A stretch of DNA of 64,000 nt from Zeus faber (lineage: Eukaryota; Chordata; Actinopteri; Zeiformes; Zeidae): the NCBI GenBank assembly GCA_960531495.1, contig OY482854.1, positions 27,830,426-27,894,425 on the forward strand, in the 5' to 3' direction. A program made the translations under genes and the position numbers. The notes under the pieces are model-generated. The model was not told where the DNA came from. It was given only the letters and a program-made list of their open reading frames with translations, and made no database searches. Positions 22,648-51,241 of this stretch are shown in pieces. The number at the start of each line of letters is the position of its first letter. Position 1 is the stretch's first letter.

Positions 22648-25510
22648 CGTGGAGCGCATCTTCCAAGGGAGGCCTTTCTCTACAAACAGTTTGGGAACCC
22701 CTGGCCTCGGGTCTCCCCAACTACCATACACAGCATTGGGACTATCTATGTGATGTCAGCCATGTGCTGCTGTGTTTTGGTAACCACACCAGGCCTTTGG
22801 GTAAGATGCAGTAAGTAGCTGTAAGTGGAAGGAAAAGTCAACAGCAGGAGCCACTGCAGCTCCGTGTGCTGACACACTGGGCGTAAATAGGAGCATGGCA
22901 CTGCAGGACCGACGTGCCCACAACTACAAAGAGCTTGCGGACGCACCCTCGGATCTAAACAGGTGATGAATAAACGACCTGTCACGACAACCGTGAAGTG
23001 AAATGAGTTGAGCCAAACGAATTTCTTCAAAGATTACTTCTGAGCCGTGTGATCCCTACAGCTCGAAAATACATCGGAACGCACCGTAACACTCCATGGA
23101 TGCTGTTATGTCCGTGGTGCACATCGCTGAGGTGCGTGTGTCTGTCGTCCGAGACCTTTCGCTTCTTATCGCCGTCACCTCCCAATCAGCTTACACTTTG
23201 GCGCGCAATGGCGCACCCTCCTGGCGGAGAAAGGTATCTCGCTGTTATGGGCATGAGTGCAAAGGGATGAGATGTGGATACTCAAGAAAAAAATATATAT
23301 ATATACTGGGCAAAAGAACGGTGTGGTAAAAGAAAATTAGCCCATTTTTCAGCTACGGTGAGACATCGTTAACGAATATTCTTAGATTCGGTCTGCTTTG
23401 TGTCTCCATCCCCTGTGAAGTAAAACCCTGAAATTCACACCACCTCTTAATGGCTCGCTACTCAGACGACACACAGGAACACATTTCCCATCGCCCATCA
23501 TCCCAGTTTTTTCCCCCAACCTTGTAACTTTAATGTGTGTTTTGAGTGGATATTAAGCTTGATGCCACAACATGCCAGAGCCATGGTAACATCCCTGTTT
23601 CCCCTCCTCTCCGGGGTGTGTTTATGACAGGTCCTGAACCTTTGCGTGCTGGTCGGTATGAGGAAGGAGGCTCACAGCACGCCATTCTCCCCCTCTTGCG
23701 CGAGACCCGCTGCCAAATTGTGTTCAGATGGAGCAACACATGAGAGGGCACTGCCAAGAGTCATTTGCAATAAATGTTCCCAAAAAACGTCCTGTGAATT
23801 TCTCACCAAATATCGGATCCAACATGATAGCACTCTTAATCAGCCTCAACATTGGAGAGTGGGTTTGGGGCGAGGGGGGCGGGAGGGGTGGGATTCCAGC
23901 TTTAAGTATGCTTTTAGTTGCCTAAGTAACCATTGATCCTCCAAACTTTTTCCCCCCTTTCCCGAAGAAAAATTATCCTCGCATGCGATGAACCACTAAA
24001 TGGAAGAACCCTTGGGACAGCACACTTAATACAGTAAATGGAACCAAGAGACAAGGGCAGAGTGGTTGCTGCGAGGCCCTCCTCCTCCTGGAAGCCTTTC
24101 AAAAAAGTCTCAGTATTGGCAACAATACGGACCCAACAAAGGCACAAGCCCAGGAGCACTTTGGAAGGAATATATATAAGCCCGCTGTTACAGTCCAATT
24201 AATTTGTGTAGATAGCGCCGACATGATTGATGGTTTATTTTCACGTCTGCTCCGCTGAAAGACGACCTTTGCTCCGCCTCAGGCATGCGGCGGATAGAAG
24301 GCACGCTGCTCAGGCACATCGCAGGCGCTCCGGCACTTTCCGAGGACACTGCCGTCCGAGGGCTCCGCGACTATTTATCACCAGGCGCTCGCGCTTTAAG
24401 ACGTCCCTCAACAGAAAATATAAAGTTAAAAAAATTTCGGTGAGCGTCTCGTCCGGATGCTCGAACGCAGGGGGTAGTGTAGGTTTGAAGGTTCTCCCAA
24501 GACACCCGCGGGCCCGAGCCCCTCAGGCTGTGACGACGAGCTCGGTCATAGATGCTCCTTTCATCACTAATCTCTCTGTTGTCCCTCAAAAAAGGCAGGC
24601 ATCAGACGCTTCAACTTCATTAATTTTTTTCCCCAATTGTGACATTAAATGTGAGAATATATTGTTGGATGTGTTTTACCGCCGACATTTTGTTCCAACC
24701 TATTGTTTACTCTAGTGTGAGCTGGCACAGCATGGTGTGATGCACAGATAATCATTAACATTTCGAGCCCTCAACAACTCTGACGCCGTATCAGAAGGTG
24801 GAAGTAGACTACACATCGTAACGCCCGAGGAGAACATTTCTGCTCAAAAGGGGATGGGTGGTCGTTTTGGAAATAACATTTTTGTTCGTGAACATTTATT
24901 GCAGCCAGATGCCAACAAGTCATGGAGGTTTCAACTCCAAGCCACAGCCGAGGAATCATTTCACTACTTCAGAAGAGTGAACAGGAGGGGAGAAAAAAAC
25001 AAAAAAAAACCCAGCTTTAAACGCCTGCCCCGCCCTGGTGCCTGTCCCTATTTCGGTGACTCTCATATGAAACACTTCTGACGTTAAACACCTGTAACGT
25101 TTATGCGTTGTGAGGGGAGCGTTTGAATGAGCGGCCATTATATTCGGTGCCAGTGGCCTTGGCAAAAGCCCACAAAATTGTGGAAAAGACCACTCCCAGC
25201 GCGGAGCCCCCGAGGCCAGCTGTACCGGTGAGACACCCTCCGCTCAAATCCAATAGCCCTCCTATTCCACTGGACAGCCGCGTGAAAACCGCCGTCTCCC
25301 CACAGCGGTCCAACATAAACCACGCCGCGCGGTCAGGGATTAGAGGGACTGTTATGTAACCGGAAGGTCCCGTTTTAATCCCCACGGCATCCCAGTGCGT
25401 GCGTGTAACACAGCCATAAGCGTTGTTGTGCACCTACCTGCTCACAGTTTGAACTCATCTGCATGGGAGAGACATCTGAATCAGTAATATGGAGTCAGGG
25501 CAATTTCAGG

Positions 25511-25561
25511 GGGAAACACAACTACTACCATTGATTGTCAATGGTAGTAGTTGTGTTTCCC
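25511..25561. repeat. Perfect 24-bp inverted repeat with 3-nt loop
   Basis: Arms 25511-25534 and 25538-25561 are exact reverse complements (GGGAAACACAACTACTACCA and four more bases) around TTG. A third copy of TTGTGTTTC follows at about 25,563. Purpose unknown. Confidence 0.9.
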
Positions 25562-26404
25562 AGTTGTGTTTCACAGGACACCTCTATCTTCTGCGCCTGT
25601 GCGGAGCGCAGCCGAAATAACGTGTGTGCCAAAGAACCCAAAGACTTCGCCATACACCCCAAAGTCCTCCCCCCAAACTCATACCTATACAACTTTACAG
25701 ATGACATTCCAGTCGTGTACAAACGTGTATAGTCGTGCATTTCTGCCCATTGTTCAGTTAGTTGCCGGTCAGAGAAAAATACTGTACTCGCTCACTTTAA
25801 TGACGGTATCCTGCAAACGGCATTTATTTCACTCCGCTGTGTTCTACATGGCCATGCTCACCCAACAGGCATCCATGAAGGCCTAAAAAGGAAAAAATAA
25901 ATGTTACACGCTGTTCTGTGCACCAAAGCTTCTCATGCAAGCATGGAAGTATTTCCTCTTAGAACTGGTTAGAAGTGAATCAGCCTGTATCTCCTTTTAA
26001 TCATGAAAACACGCCCTCTTCTTTTATAGAGCGTACTCGTCATGCTCGGTGAAACAAGACGTGCTCTATGTTGTCTCCTTGTATAAAACGGCCGCACGTA
26101 GAGCCATGTGAAGCTCCACAGTGCAACCTTTAACATCGCTTAAAGACTTAGCGAAGCAACAATACGCAGGCTGACTATTCTAGTAAAAAAAAAAAAAAAA
26201 CAGAGCTTCATCTCAGCCCCGCTGCCCTCAATGGTATCAATCACTGAAAGGATTTCTGTTTGCCTGCCAGCCACCGTGGCTAAATGAAAGCCGATCCAAA
26301 CAGGTGTTGGGCTAATATTTAGGGCTTGAATTTCCACTACCAGGAAATACCTGAGAAGAACACCTTAAGGAATCACATTAAGCATTCCACAGCAACGGTT
26401 GGAG

Positions 26405-26582
<178 letters not shown>

Positions 26583-27476
26583 ATATATATGACGGTGGAA
26601 TATTTCATTCTTAGTTTGTCAGTTTTATCCTCCATTAGCAGGCAGGAATGTCCTCCTCTCTTTTCTGCCGGGAGGTGATTGGGTAATGTCTTTGGCTATT
26701 TATACGCTTACAGACAGCACATCCATTCAGGAACATGGAGGAGATAACATTTTAGACATAATAGGGGTGATTTAAGAAGAAAAAAATAAAAAAACGTACA
26801 TATTTACTTCTGTACAGTTTTCAACCATTTATAAGATAACATCACAAGTGTGATTTGATCAACAATAGAGCGTTTTTTGTTGTAAATACACAGACATCCG
26901 GGTGTACTTTACAACCAACTCCCACTGTACTTACTATCAGTCCTATCAAATGTAAAAGTCATTGTATTTACTAACACAGTACACATTAAAGAGCTTAGCA
27001 CTAGGTTTAAAAAGAAGGCACACGTTTCTTAAATTGCCAGTTTTTAAAAATCAAATATGATCAACAGGGGGAAAAAATTACATTATATTTACATGGATAC
27101 AACTTGATGTTGATGCATTAGGCTTTAATATAAGATCCACGTGTCAGAATCTAACTTGTCACATGAACTTTTTCCTATTAAGGACAAATGTCAACAACAT
27201 TAAAAAAAAAACAAAAAAAAAAACAAAAAAAAAAAAAACACTTTTAAAAGTCATCAAAAGTCAAGTCAAGTTCCAAAAACCAACCAAAAGTGTAAGGAGA
27301 AAAATGTCTCCATCGCATTCACAGAATGAATAATACATTTCGGTTTCACAATTAAAGCTCATCCAAACTGATTGACGAGTCACAAATTCAAAACACTGAG
27401 TGTGTAACAGACGTACCGGCAAACACCAAAAAAAACAAAAAGGACAAAATCAGAGTCTGGGTGACAGTTCATATCA

Positions 27477-27499
27477 CCCCCCCCCCCCCCCCCCCCCCC
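27477..27499. repeat. Poly(C) tract
   Basis: C23 homopolymer within the presumed bod1l1 3' UTR (poly-G in the transcript). Confidence 0.9.
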
Positions 27500-27962
27500 G
27501 CCCCTCCTCCTGTTCTGCTCCAAATTTGACTCAACTACACATAAGGCCTTTGATTGGTCAAAAATACTGCAGGTCACGAGACATTACTGAGTAAGCGAAG
27601 GAATGACGGTGTCTGATCCAAACCATATGGCTCGTAGTGTTACAGTTACGGGAGGAATTCAGGAGGGTTCCTCCACAAATCCTCAGGTCTGCGTCCTTCC
27701 ATCACAGGATAAAAGTGGATAATATGACACAGAGCTTTTCAATATCGCCCGCGAACGAGCCAAGACTGGTTCCAGTATTAAGAAAATACTACGGTCTAAT
27801 AGCAGAAGCTTTAAGACTTGGACAATGTTAAGATGAATCTAAATAGGTATCCATCCATCTGGTGTGAACTGGAAAACCCATCTACACTAAAAATAACAAT
27901 TAACAATTAAAAAAAATAAAAAATAAAAAAGGGTAGGCGAGCGTAATAAACGTAAAAAAAAA

Positions 27963-27991
27963 ATAATAATAATAATAATAATAATAATAAT
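27963..27991. repeat. (AAT)n microsatellite abutting the bod1l1 stop codon
   Basis: The run ends two bases from the TGA at 27994-27996, so the bod1l1 3' UTR begins with an ATT repeat. Confidence 0.9.
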
Positions 27992-27993
27992 TC

Positions 27994-44604
<16,611 letters not shown>

Positions 44605-44961
44605 GTCGGGGCGGTGGGTGTTCGGATAAATCGGGGGTCGAAGACGGCGCTAGCGGCTCATCGCGCACTCCACGGTGCCTGGCGCTCGAAACGACGCTCT
44701 GACCCGGAGGCGGAAGGTGCGCGTCGCCGAGCGGAGGGCGGCGCCCAGCGGCCGGGAGGCGAACTGCGCAGGGGTTCGAACGGACGTCCCCGGTGACCAG
44801 CGCCGCCTCGCGGGATGGGTGTGGACCGGGACCGGCTCCGTCCCGCGGCGCGGACCGTTCCGTGTTTCAAAAGCTCCGACGTGATGTGAAACGTGAGCAC
44901 GACACGTCAACAAGGCGCTGGTAAAAGAGAAGCTGTATGAATGGGTAAAAGCTGGGGGTAG

Positions 44962-44966
44962 AAAAA
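44962..44966 (-). terminator. Pol III terminator of tRNA-Leu
   Basis: T5 run on the minus strand five bases past the tRNA 3' end. Confidence 0.8.
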
Positions 44967-44971
44967 GATGT

Positions 44972-45053
44972 TGGCAGCGGTGGGATTCGAACCCACGCCT
45001 CCGAAGAGACTGGAGCCTTAATCCAGCGCCTTAGACCGCTCGGCCACGCTACC
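44972..45053 (-). tRNA. tRNA-Leu (anticodon AAG)
   Basis: An 82-nt type II tRNA on the minus strand starting GGTAGCGTGGCCGAGCGG (A box) with B box GGTTCGAATCC. The anticodon stem CTGGA/TCCAG encloses loop TTAAGGC, giving AAG. The long variable arm (CTCTTCGGAG) is typical of tRNA-Leu. Discriminator base A, CCA not encoded, no intron. It folds cleanly and lies between bod1l1 and aurkb in the same orientation. Confidence 0.97.
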
Positions 45054-45204
45054 ACATGACGATTGAGGACATAGTAAGAGATGTACATTTATACACAACC
45101 ATACATAGTATTAATATACCGTTGCGTTTACACTTCCCTTAGTAACAACGTCAACATCAGATTTAATTGAACTGATTTCCACAAACTTTTGGAACTTTGA
45201 TATA

Positions 45205-45210
45205 TTTATT
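45205..45210 (-). other. aurkb: aurkb poly(A) signal
   Basis: AATAAA on the minus strand about 420 bp after the aurkb stop codon, suggesting the 3' UTR runs 45,190-45,629. Nothing else is recognised in that stretch. Confidence 0.6.
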
Positions 45211-45629
45211 AGAAATTCAAAGCTGAGAAGAAGATATCCCTCCGCCCCAAAATACTTTCAAAGACTTGGTCCATCAATATACAATATCTTTGCGGCAGTC
45301 TGATAACACGGCCGGGAACACAAAAAATAAAAAAAAAAACAACATTGACAAGAACAACCTTGTCAAGTGTTGTTCTGGCAGATAAATTACAAAGGGAAGA
45401 AAGAATAATAAAATGAGTCAAAGAACAACCTAAAATCTCAGAGACTTAGACAATGAAGGCAAACAAACTGTACAGGATGAAAACAAGTGGGCCAAGCTCC
45501 AGCTCCATGTCTGCCTGGACACTGGCAGTATGACACCCTAATGACTGGCCTTGAGCCTCATGTGAAGTAGATCTAAGATCAACCACGCCGTTTAAAAACA
45601 GGCCGGTCGCCTCAAACACAGGATGGGTT

Positions 45630-46327
45630 TCAGTGTTTCTCGGGGGCGCAGACCGGCGGAAGGACCCGGCGGCTATTTGCCCGGACCCAGGGGTGGTCGA
45701 CGACGCTCTGGAGCGGAAGGCGATTGTTGGGGTTGTGACGGAGCAGTTTGGAGATGAGGTCTCGTGCCCCTTCGGAGACGTTCTTGGTGAACTTCAAGTC
45801 CACCTGAGAACGGAAAGGCAGAAATAATTCACCTGATTATCAAATAAATTAATAATAGTAAGTGGGCAGCCGTTTACCAATCTTTATTCACTTAACCATT
45901 TCATTTTCCCCATTCAAATCCCATTGCTCAAGCATCTCTCGCGGTCCATTACAAATACAGAACTACAAGAGCAGATATGGACCAAATACTTAACGTCTTA
46001 TCTGGTTATCATTACTTTTTAAACAACACACGTGTGCTCTAGGGTGGAATCTCCCTTTCACGAAACCACCAATAAACATGTAGGTATATTTGACACACTT
46101 AGAAAACAGAGGAAAACAAAACAAAAAGAACAAGAAAACAAATTCAAACCTTTGTAATTCTTTTGTATGTTTCTGAATGGCTCTCTGTTTCAAAAGGTGG
46201 GTTCCCAACTAAACATTCGTAGCAGAGGACCCCGATGGTCCACAGATCCACCTTCTCGTCATGGGTGTGTCCCTCAATCATCTCTGGGGGCAGGTAGTCC
46301 AGTGTCCCACACATGGTGCGGCGCCTA

Positions 46328-46361
<34 letters not shown>

Positions 46362-47503
46362 GAACAACCAAATCGGGGCAGAAAATCAATATTGGGGCTG
46401 AGTGACATTTGATCAAATATTGCAAGTTCCTTTTTGTTTTAAAGTCCCACAGAAGGCTGGAAAGGTGGTTCACTCACCTAAGAGACGGTGCATGGACGGA
46501 CCAGCCAAAGTCCGCAATTTTCAGCTCTCCGCGATAGCCAAGGAGTAGATTTTCGGGCTTAATGTCACGATGAATGACTTTCCTCTCGTGGCAGTACAAC
46601 AGTGCATCGGATATCTCCTCCATGTACTGAACATCAAAAAGGTTCACGCTAGTTCACACTTGTGACAACACAGTATCCCCCTGTTAGTCTAAGTACATGA
46701 GGTTTTAGATCGGTGCCTTTTCTAGTACCACCTTTTCTAGTCTAACATTGAAGTGACAAGCTACGTTGATGTTCTGTTCCATCGACAACAAAAGGAGAAT
46801 AACTCCAGGCAGCTCCCTCACCGTGGCAGTGCGCTGCTCATCAAATCGCCCACACCTCTGTAGCTCCTTGTACATTTCTCCCCTGGGTGCATACTCAAGC
46901 ACCAGGAAGACCCGTGTGCGATCATGGAAGTAGTTGTAGAAGCGCAGTATGTTGGGGTGTCTAATGATAAAGCAGAGTAAGAGCATTTCGATTAGGCTCC
47001 TGTAAACAGACTCAAGAGTTAACCACCTTGTCTCTGGCCTATTGACACAAACCAAATGTATTAGATAGTTACTTGTGAAGACAAGTTATACTGATTTTGT
47101 AGTCTTGGATGAAGGTACCAGGCTCGATACTGTGCTCAGCTACTCCTAAAAGCACTCAGATAGTAACCTATGTGGTTGTATCCAGCCCTCAATGACAGTT
47201 TCATTTTAGAGCAGATTTTGTTTGGGTAATTACATAAAATAAACAAGGGTAATGACCTTGGATGCATTAGTTACTGTGGGCGGTTCACAAGTGTCGGAGG
47301 TGTGCGGGGCAAGACGGAGAGAGAGACTGAAGGAGAGGTGTTCGGTTCATCGGTAATGTTCAGTAACATTACTCGTAACGTTAGATCAGTGAGTCTTCCG
47401 CAGCAGCTTAGTTTAGTTTATACTAAATTAGAAAGAGCCGCAAAGCTTTAGTCAATCGAGTCGTCACTTTAGAACCGGGCGATCGTGTATCGATGTAGTC
47501 GCA

Positions 47504-47534
<31 letters not shown>

Positions 47535-49438
47535 GGTTTCTGATTTGTACAGTGACTTGTTACACCCCGAACGCATTCAGAAAGTATTCACTGCCCTGCC
47601 AAATTATCCGCATTTCAACGAGGACTGAAAAAAATGACAGATTCTTTTCACCGATGGAAAATAATTTGACTGCCCGCATGTAGGCACACAGCAACAAGTT
47701 AATCTCAGCAATAACAAGATAGCAAGATATAAATGCAGGTACTGCCACCACATCAACTAGAAATTCAGTTTCAAATAATTCCACCCACTAGTATATGAAA
47801 TATAAGTGAAGAATGTCCCACGCTCCATGATGAGGAACACCAACCTGAGATGGGCCTGGATTTCAATCTCTCTCCTTAGCTGGTGCTCCACACCTTCAGT
47901 CTCCATTTGTGACTTGAAAAGCATCTTCAGTGCAACAATTGCTTTGACTTTCTTCTCCCTGGCAAGGTAAACATTGCCAAACTTCCCCTTGCCCAGCGGT
48001 CGTCCAATATCAAAGTCATTGATGGTGAATCCCCTAATGAAAGTAATTGATGAAACATATGTTATATGTTAAACACCCCCCCCCCCCCGAGTGGGGCAGT
48101 GAAGCATTTAGAGTTAAGTTTCAAAACCAGTCACAATACCTGACTTTGATAACATTTTTTTAATCAAATAATTTAATATATGAATTCCCTTTCTTTTATA
48201 CTGGAACAGAATATACTGATTTATCTCAGAGAAAAGTTATGACGCTGAAGAGACCAACAAGTCCATCTGTAACTTAACAGTAAAAATCAAACCAGCGTAC
48301 GGTGCACTCCCAGAGAAGAAGAATACTTACACTTTGGTCAAGCTTGATGCCGAGCTCACCGGCTGTCTCCCAGGGCCTTCAAAATGAAAATAAAACAATT
48401 AGGTAAAACATTTCTAAGAGGCAGTACATTGTCCGCACACAAGGATGGTCAACAGTACCTGTAATGGCATTTTTGTCTGTGGTTTCAGGGCGCGGGTTCA
48501 CATGAACATGCTGTGGACCCAAAGTCACACTTGGGGCTGCAAACTGACATTTGGGAAAACATACAAATACAATAGTCACTTATTATGATCAAAGAAGCTA
48601 TAGGTCACAAAAAAAAGTGATGGGTTGGTTACTGTTCAATACAGTGTTGCAGTGTGTTCAGGTATCAAGAGATTTAATACCTTCAAAATATCTGAAGACA
48701 AACTGTGTCAAGACATTTTTGTGCAAATTATCTCATTTAATTGAGCATTGCAGGCAAGTGTTATATATTTGGTATAGGGCAGGGGTAAGTTTATTAGGTA
48801 GAAATACGGTTATAAACTAGGTCTTTCTAAGAACTTTGTTTTTATAAGCGAAGCAGAAGTATAAAGAAGGGTATCACTGATGCAAAGGTACATCACGAAT
48901 TTTGACGACATAGAATAGAGTTATGGATAAATAAAATCAAACTTAAGATTATTTGATGACTTTTAAGGTAAACCATTGCAAAACTAAATTCAAGATATTT
49001 AAGGCCCTGATTATATTGTACGACACAAAGTTAGTACCTATGTTTAATAGTGTTTGTTGACATATGAAATGCGAAACTTACCGGTCGTATGAAACCTTTG
49101 GGGTCGTGATTTTCCTTGTTCTGTGAAGGAAAACGACACAGCGCAGACGAGGATAACTTTCAGTGTGTGGTTTGAATTTGTCAAAATACAAAAAAAAACA
49201 AAAACGCTCAAAACAAACATGTTGACACGGAAAATCCCAGGGGGGGTTTAAAAGACACAAGATCTGCAGCGGCTAAATGTGGCTGGCTAGCTAGCATAAC
49301 GGGTTAGCTTAGCTGGGTAAGTTAACTAGCCAACTCAGCTGATATTTCATGAGAGCAAATTAAAGTAATACTATTTCCCATTATCCCACATTACATTATT
49401 AAGCATGCGAAATGTACATAAACGGGTATTACCTGCAT
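45630..49438 (-). CDS. aurkb: Aurora kinase B
   Basis: Ser/Thr kinase of the chromosomal passenger complex, needed for chromosome biorientation and cytokinesis. Coding exons: 49433-49438, 49082-49120, 48459-48543, 48331-48376, 47845-48033, 46822-46960, 46478-46626, 46150-46324, 45630-45803; phases join to 333 aa plus stop. Exon 1 encodes only Met-Gln. Exon 2 gives MQNKENHDP, a KEN-box degron at residues 4-6. The kinase domain has the Gly loop [16 protein letters not shown] lysine, HRDIKPEN catalytic loop, DFGWS and activation loop [16 protein letters not shown], with the autophosphorylated Thr. The [19 protein letters not shown] and [12 protein letters not shown] segments and the C-terminal NSRRVLPP favour AURKB over AURKA. 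The long human-type N-terminal extension is short here, as in other fish. No broken residue seen. Confidence 0.96.
46329..46358. repeat. Poly(G) homopolymer at the aurkb exon 8 acceptor
   Basis: G30 on the plus strand. In the transcript it is a C30 run directly before the TAG acceptor of the activation-loop exon. Confidence 0.9.
47270..47534 (+). mobile_element. Possible retrocopy or SINE with A-tail in an aurkb intron
   Basis: Moderately GC-rich sequence ends in a run of about 26 A (47509-47534). The A-tail suggests retroposition, but no tRNA-like A/B boxes, source gene or target duplication was recognised. Confidence 0.3.
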
Positions 49439-49499
49439 AGTGCTGAATAAATATATACACTGCGATAGTACTACGGAATTTTTTTTGAACAGCGACAAA

Positions 49500-49615
49500 C
49501 GCGCCACCGATTCAAAACAAAAAAAAAAGCATCTTTCCCGATTTGTGATTGGTCGATAGGTCCGACTCAAAGGCAGCTGATTGGTCAGAGTTACTGCTCG
49601 CTGATTAGTGGAACC
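49500..49615 (-). promoter_or_regulatory. aurkb: aurkb promoter: spaced CCAAT boxes plus CHR-like element
   Basis: Upstream of exon 1, inverted CCAAT boxes (ATTGG on the plus strand) sit at 49548-49552 and 49580-49584, 32 bp apart, with a degenerate third (ATTAG) at about 49,604. A CHR-like TTTGAA on the minus strand lies at 49511-49516, nearer the start. Multiple NF-Y sites at 31-33 bp spacing plus a CHR is the known layout of G2/M genes repressed by DREAM/MuvB. Function is inferred from the family of promoters. Confidence 0.6.
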
Positions 49616-49674
49616 CGACGATCCCGCCGCCAGTGCAGCGCTAAGCACCGCCCACCGGAGCCGACGGCGAAACC

Positions 49675-49813
49675 TCAGTCATTTGAATTGAAACTCAGTC
49701 GCTGACGTCTACAAACAGAAATTGAGTATAATATTGACTTAATTTCCTTTTTCATAATAAGAATAAGAATAAAAATAAGAATTAGAATAACAATAATAAT
49801 AATAATAATAATA

Positions 49814-49848
<35 letters not shown>

Positions 49849-51235
49849 CATTATTATTATAACTTGTAGACATGGGATCTTTACAAAAATCTGCAACGCT
49901 CCTTTGGAACGTTGTTTAGAAAAAAAATATGATGTATGGCAACAATAAACCTTGATGATCCAAACGCTATAAAGGGGCCAAGCATTTTTATCTTGACCCC
50001 TCAAATGCTCAATAATTAAACCGCTTTGCTGAAGATCAACGTCTGCGATATTTTATTATGGTGTGTGTGACATCCACTGACACCTCTTGACAGAAACCAG
50101 AAAGACCTGACGGACGTATGCCCATTATGATATAGTTGTTATTTCATTTCATTCATTGTGTCAAAACGTGTTCTTGCTATTATAATCCTTCATTTGTACT
50201 GTCTTATCACTAACTCGCCATATGCCCAGGTTATACTCTGGTTCTATTTGACTGGCTTGCCAGAAGTACTTGATACAAAATATCCTGATGACTGTTAAGG
50301 CTCGTGAGACTCATCAAACTTAGTTCTATATAATGTATAGTCTATTAAAGGGAATGTAATGTAATATATTGCAGTGTAATATATTATATAATAAGTAATA
50401 TATTATGTAATATATTGTTGAGTGGTTGCTTTGACTTATACGTATTACTTCACTTGTATACACTAACTCGACAACCAGTCAAAACCTCCAAATTTACCAG
50501 TATCCACAAGTCTAGGATACCATACCATATTACATTTTTCTCTCATACGGTGTAATGTTGTCAATTATTTGCTTATGATGACTGAAGAGATTCATTTAGG
50601 TTGGGTCTACTGAAAAAAAAAAGAAAAAAAGATTTTTGACAATTTTAATTTTGTGATTTATTCCTTCTTAAGTGCATCACATGATTTCAGTCGGTAATAC
50701 ACAAGATCCATGCGGTTGCTCATTCAGACCAACTAAGGGACAAAATTGTTAAGATAAACGTCTAAGGAACTTAATCTCATAAAATAGACCTTTAAGACTT
50801 TCTCATCTCATATTTATGTCCCTATCTAATATCTATATCTAAACAGCATAGGCACAAAGATTTATTAAAAAAAATATTGTATAGGTACATCATTAATCAT
50901 AATCTCTTTTCAAACCGCACATTCAATTTCCATCCCCTCCCCATAACAGATACTTTCTGTGAAAAGACTTTGGTTAGACAGAACAGGTCTACAGGAAACA
51001 GGTGCATGTGTAGCACATATAGCAGCAAAATACATCCTTTCAATTTTTGTCACGCTTTAACAGGGTCTAAAATACATGGAAATAGTGGCAATGCTTTTGT
51101 CGGCATGTGTTAGAATCGAACAGAAGTAATAACATGGGAACAGTCTGTGTTTTAACTATTAAAGCTAAATAAAATCGAAAAAAAATCCCTGCTTTTCATG
51201 GCAGAGTATACTACATGTGTATCTGAAGATGTGCC
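49675..51235. other. Intergenic region between aurkb and fbxl12
   Basis: No gene is supported. It contains an AT-rich palindromic microsatellite at 49,786-49,860 ((AAT)n facing (ATT)n) and otherwise unique AT-rich sequence. Candidate minus-strand AATAAA signals at about 50,860 and 50,655 could serve a longer fbxl12 3' UTR. Confidence 0.55.
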
Positions 51236-51241
51236 TTTATT
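51236..51241 (-). other. fbxl12: Poly(A) signal overlapping the fbxl12 stop codon
   Basis: Minus strand reads CTAAATAAAGG, in which AATAAA shares its first A with the TAA stop. Confidence 0.6.

Larger units (their letters stand above)
20131..26400. other. Intergenic region between nkx3.2 and bod1l1
   Basis: No gene is supported. GC-rich unique sequence continues to about 20,720, then comes AT-rich DNA with GAT/ATT/GTT runs (20,980-21,115). AT/GT microsatellites lie at 22,139-22,225 and about 22,578-22,650. Between and around them, at 22,350-22,705, inverted TTCCCAAACTGT-type ends suggest another degraded hAT-like MITE. A moderately GC-rich unique block at 24,230-24,580 and a perfect hairpin at 25,511-25,561 have no assigned role. 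Being next to a developmental homeobox gene, enhancers are plausible, but that is inference. Confidence 0.5.
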
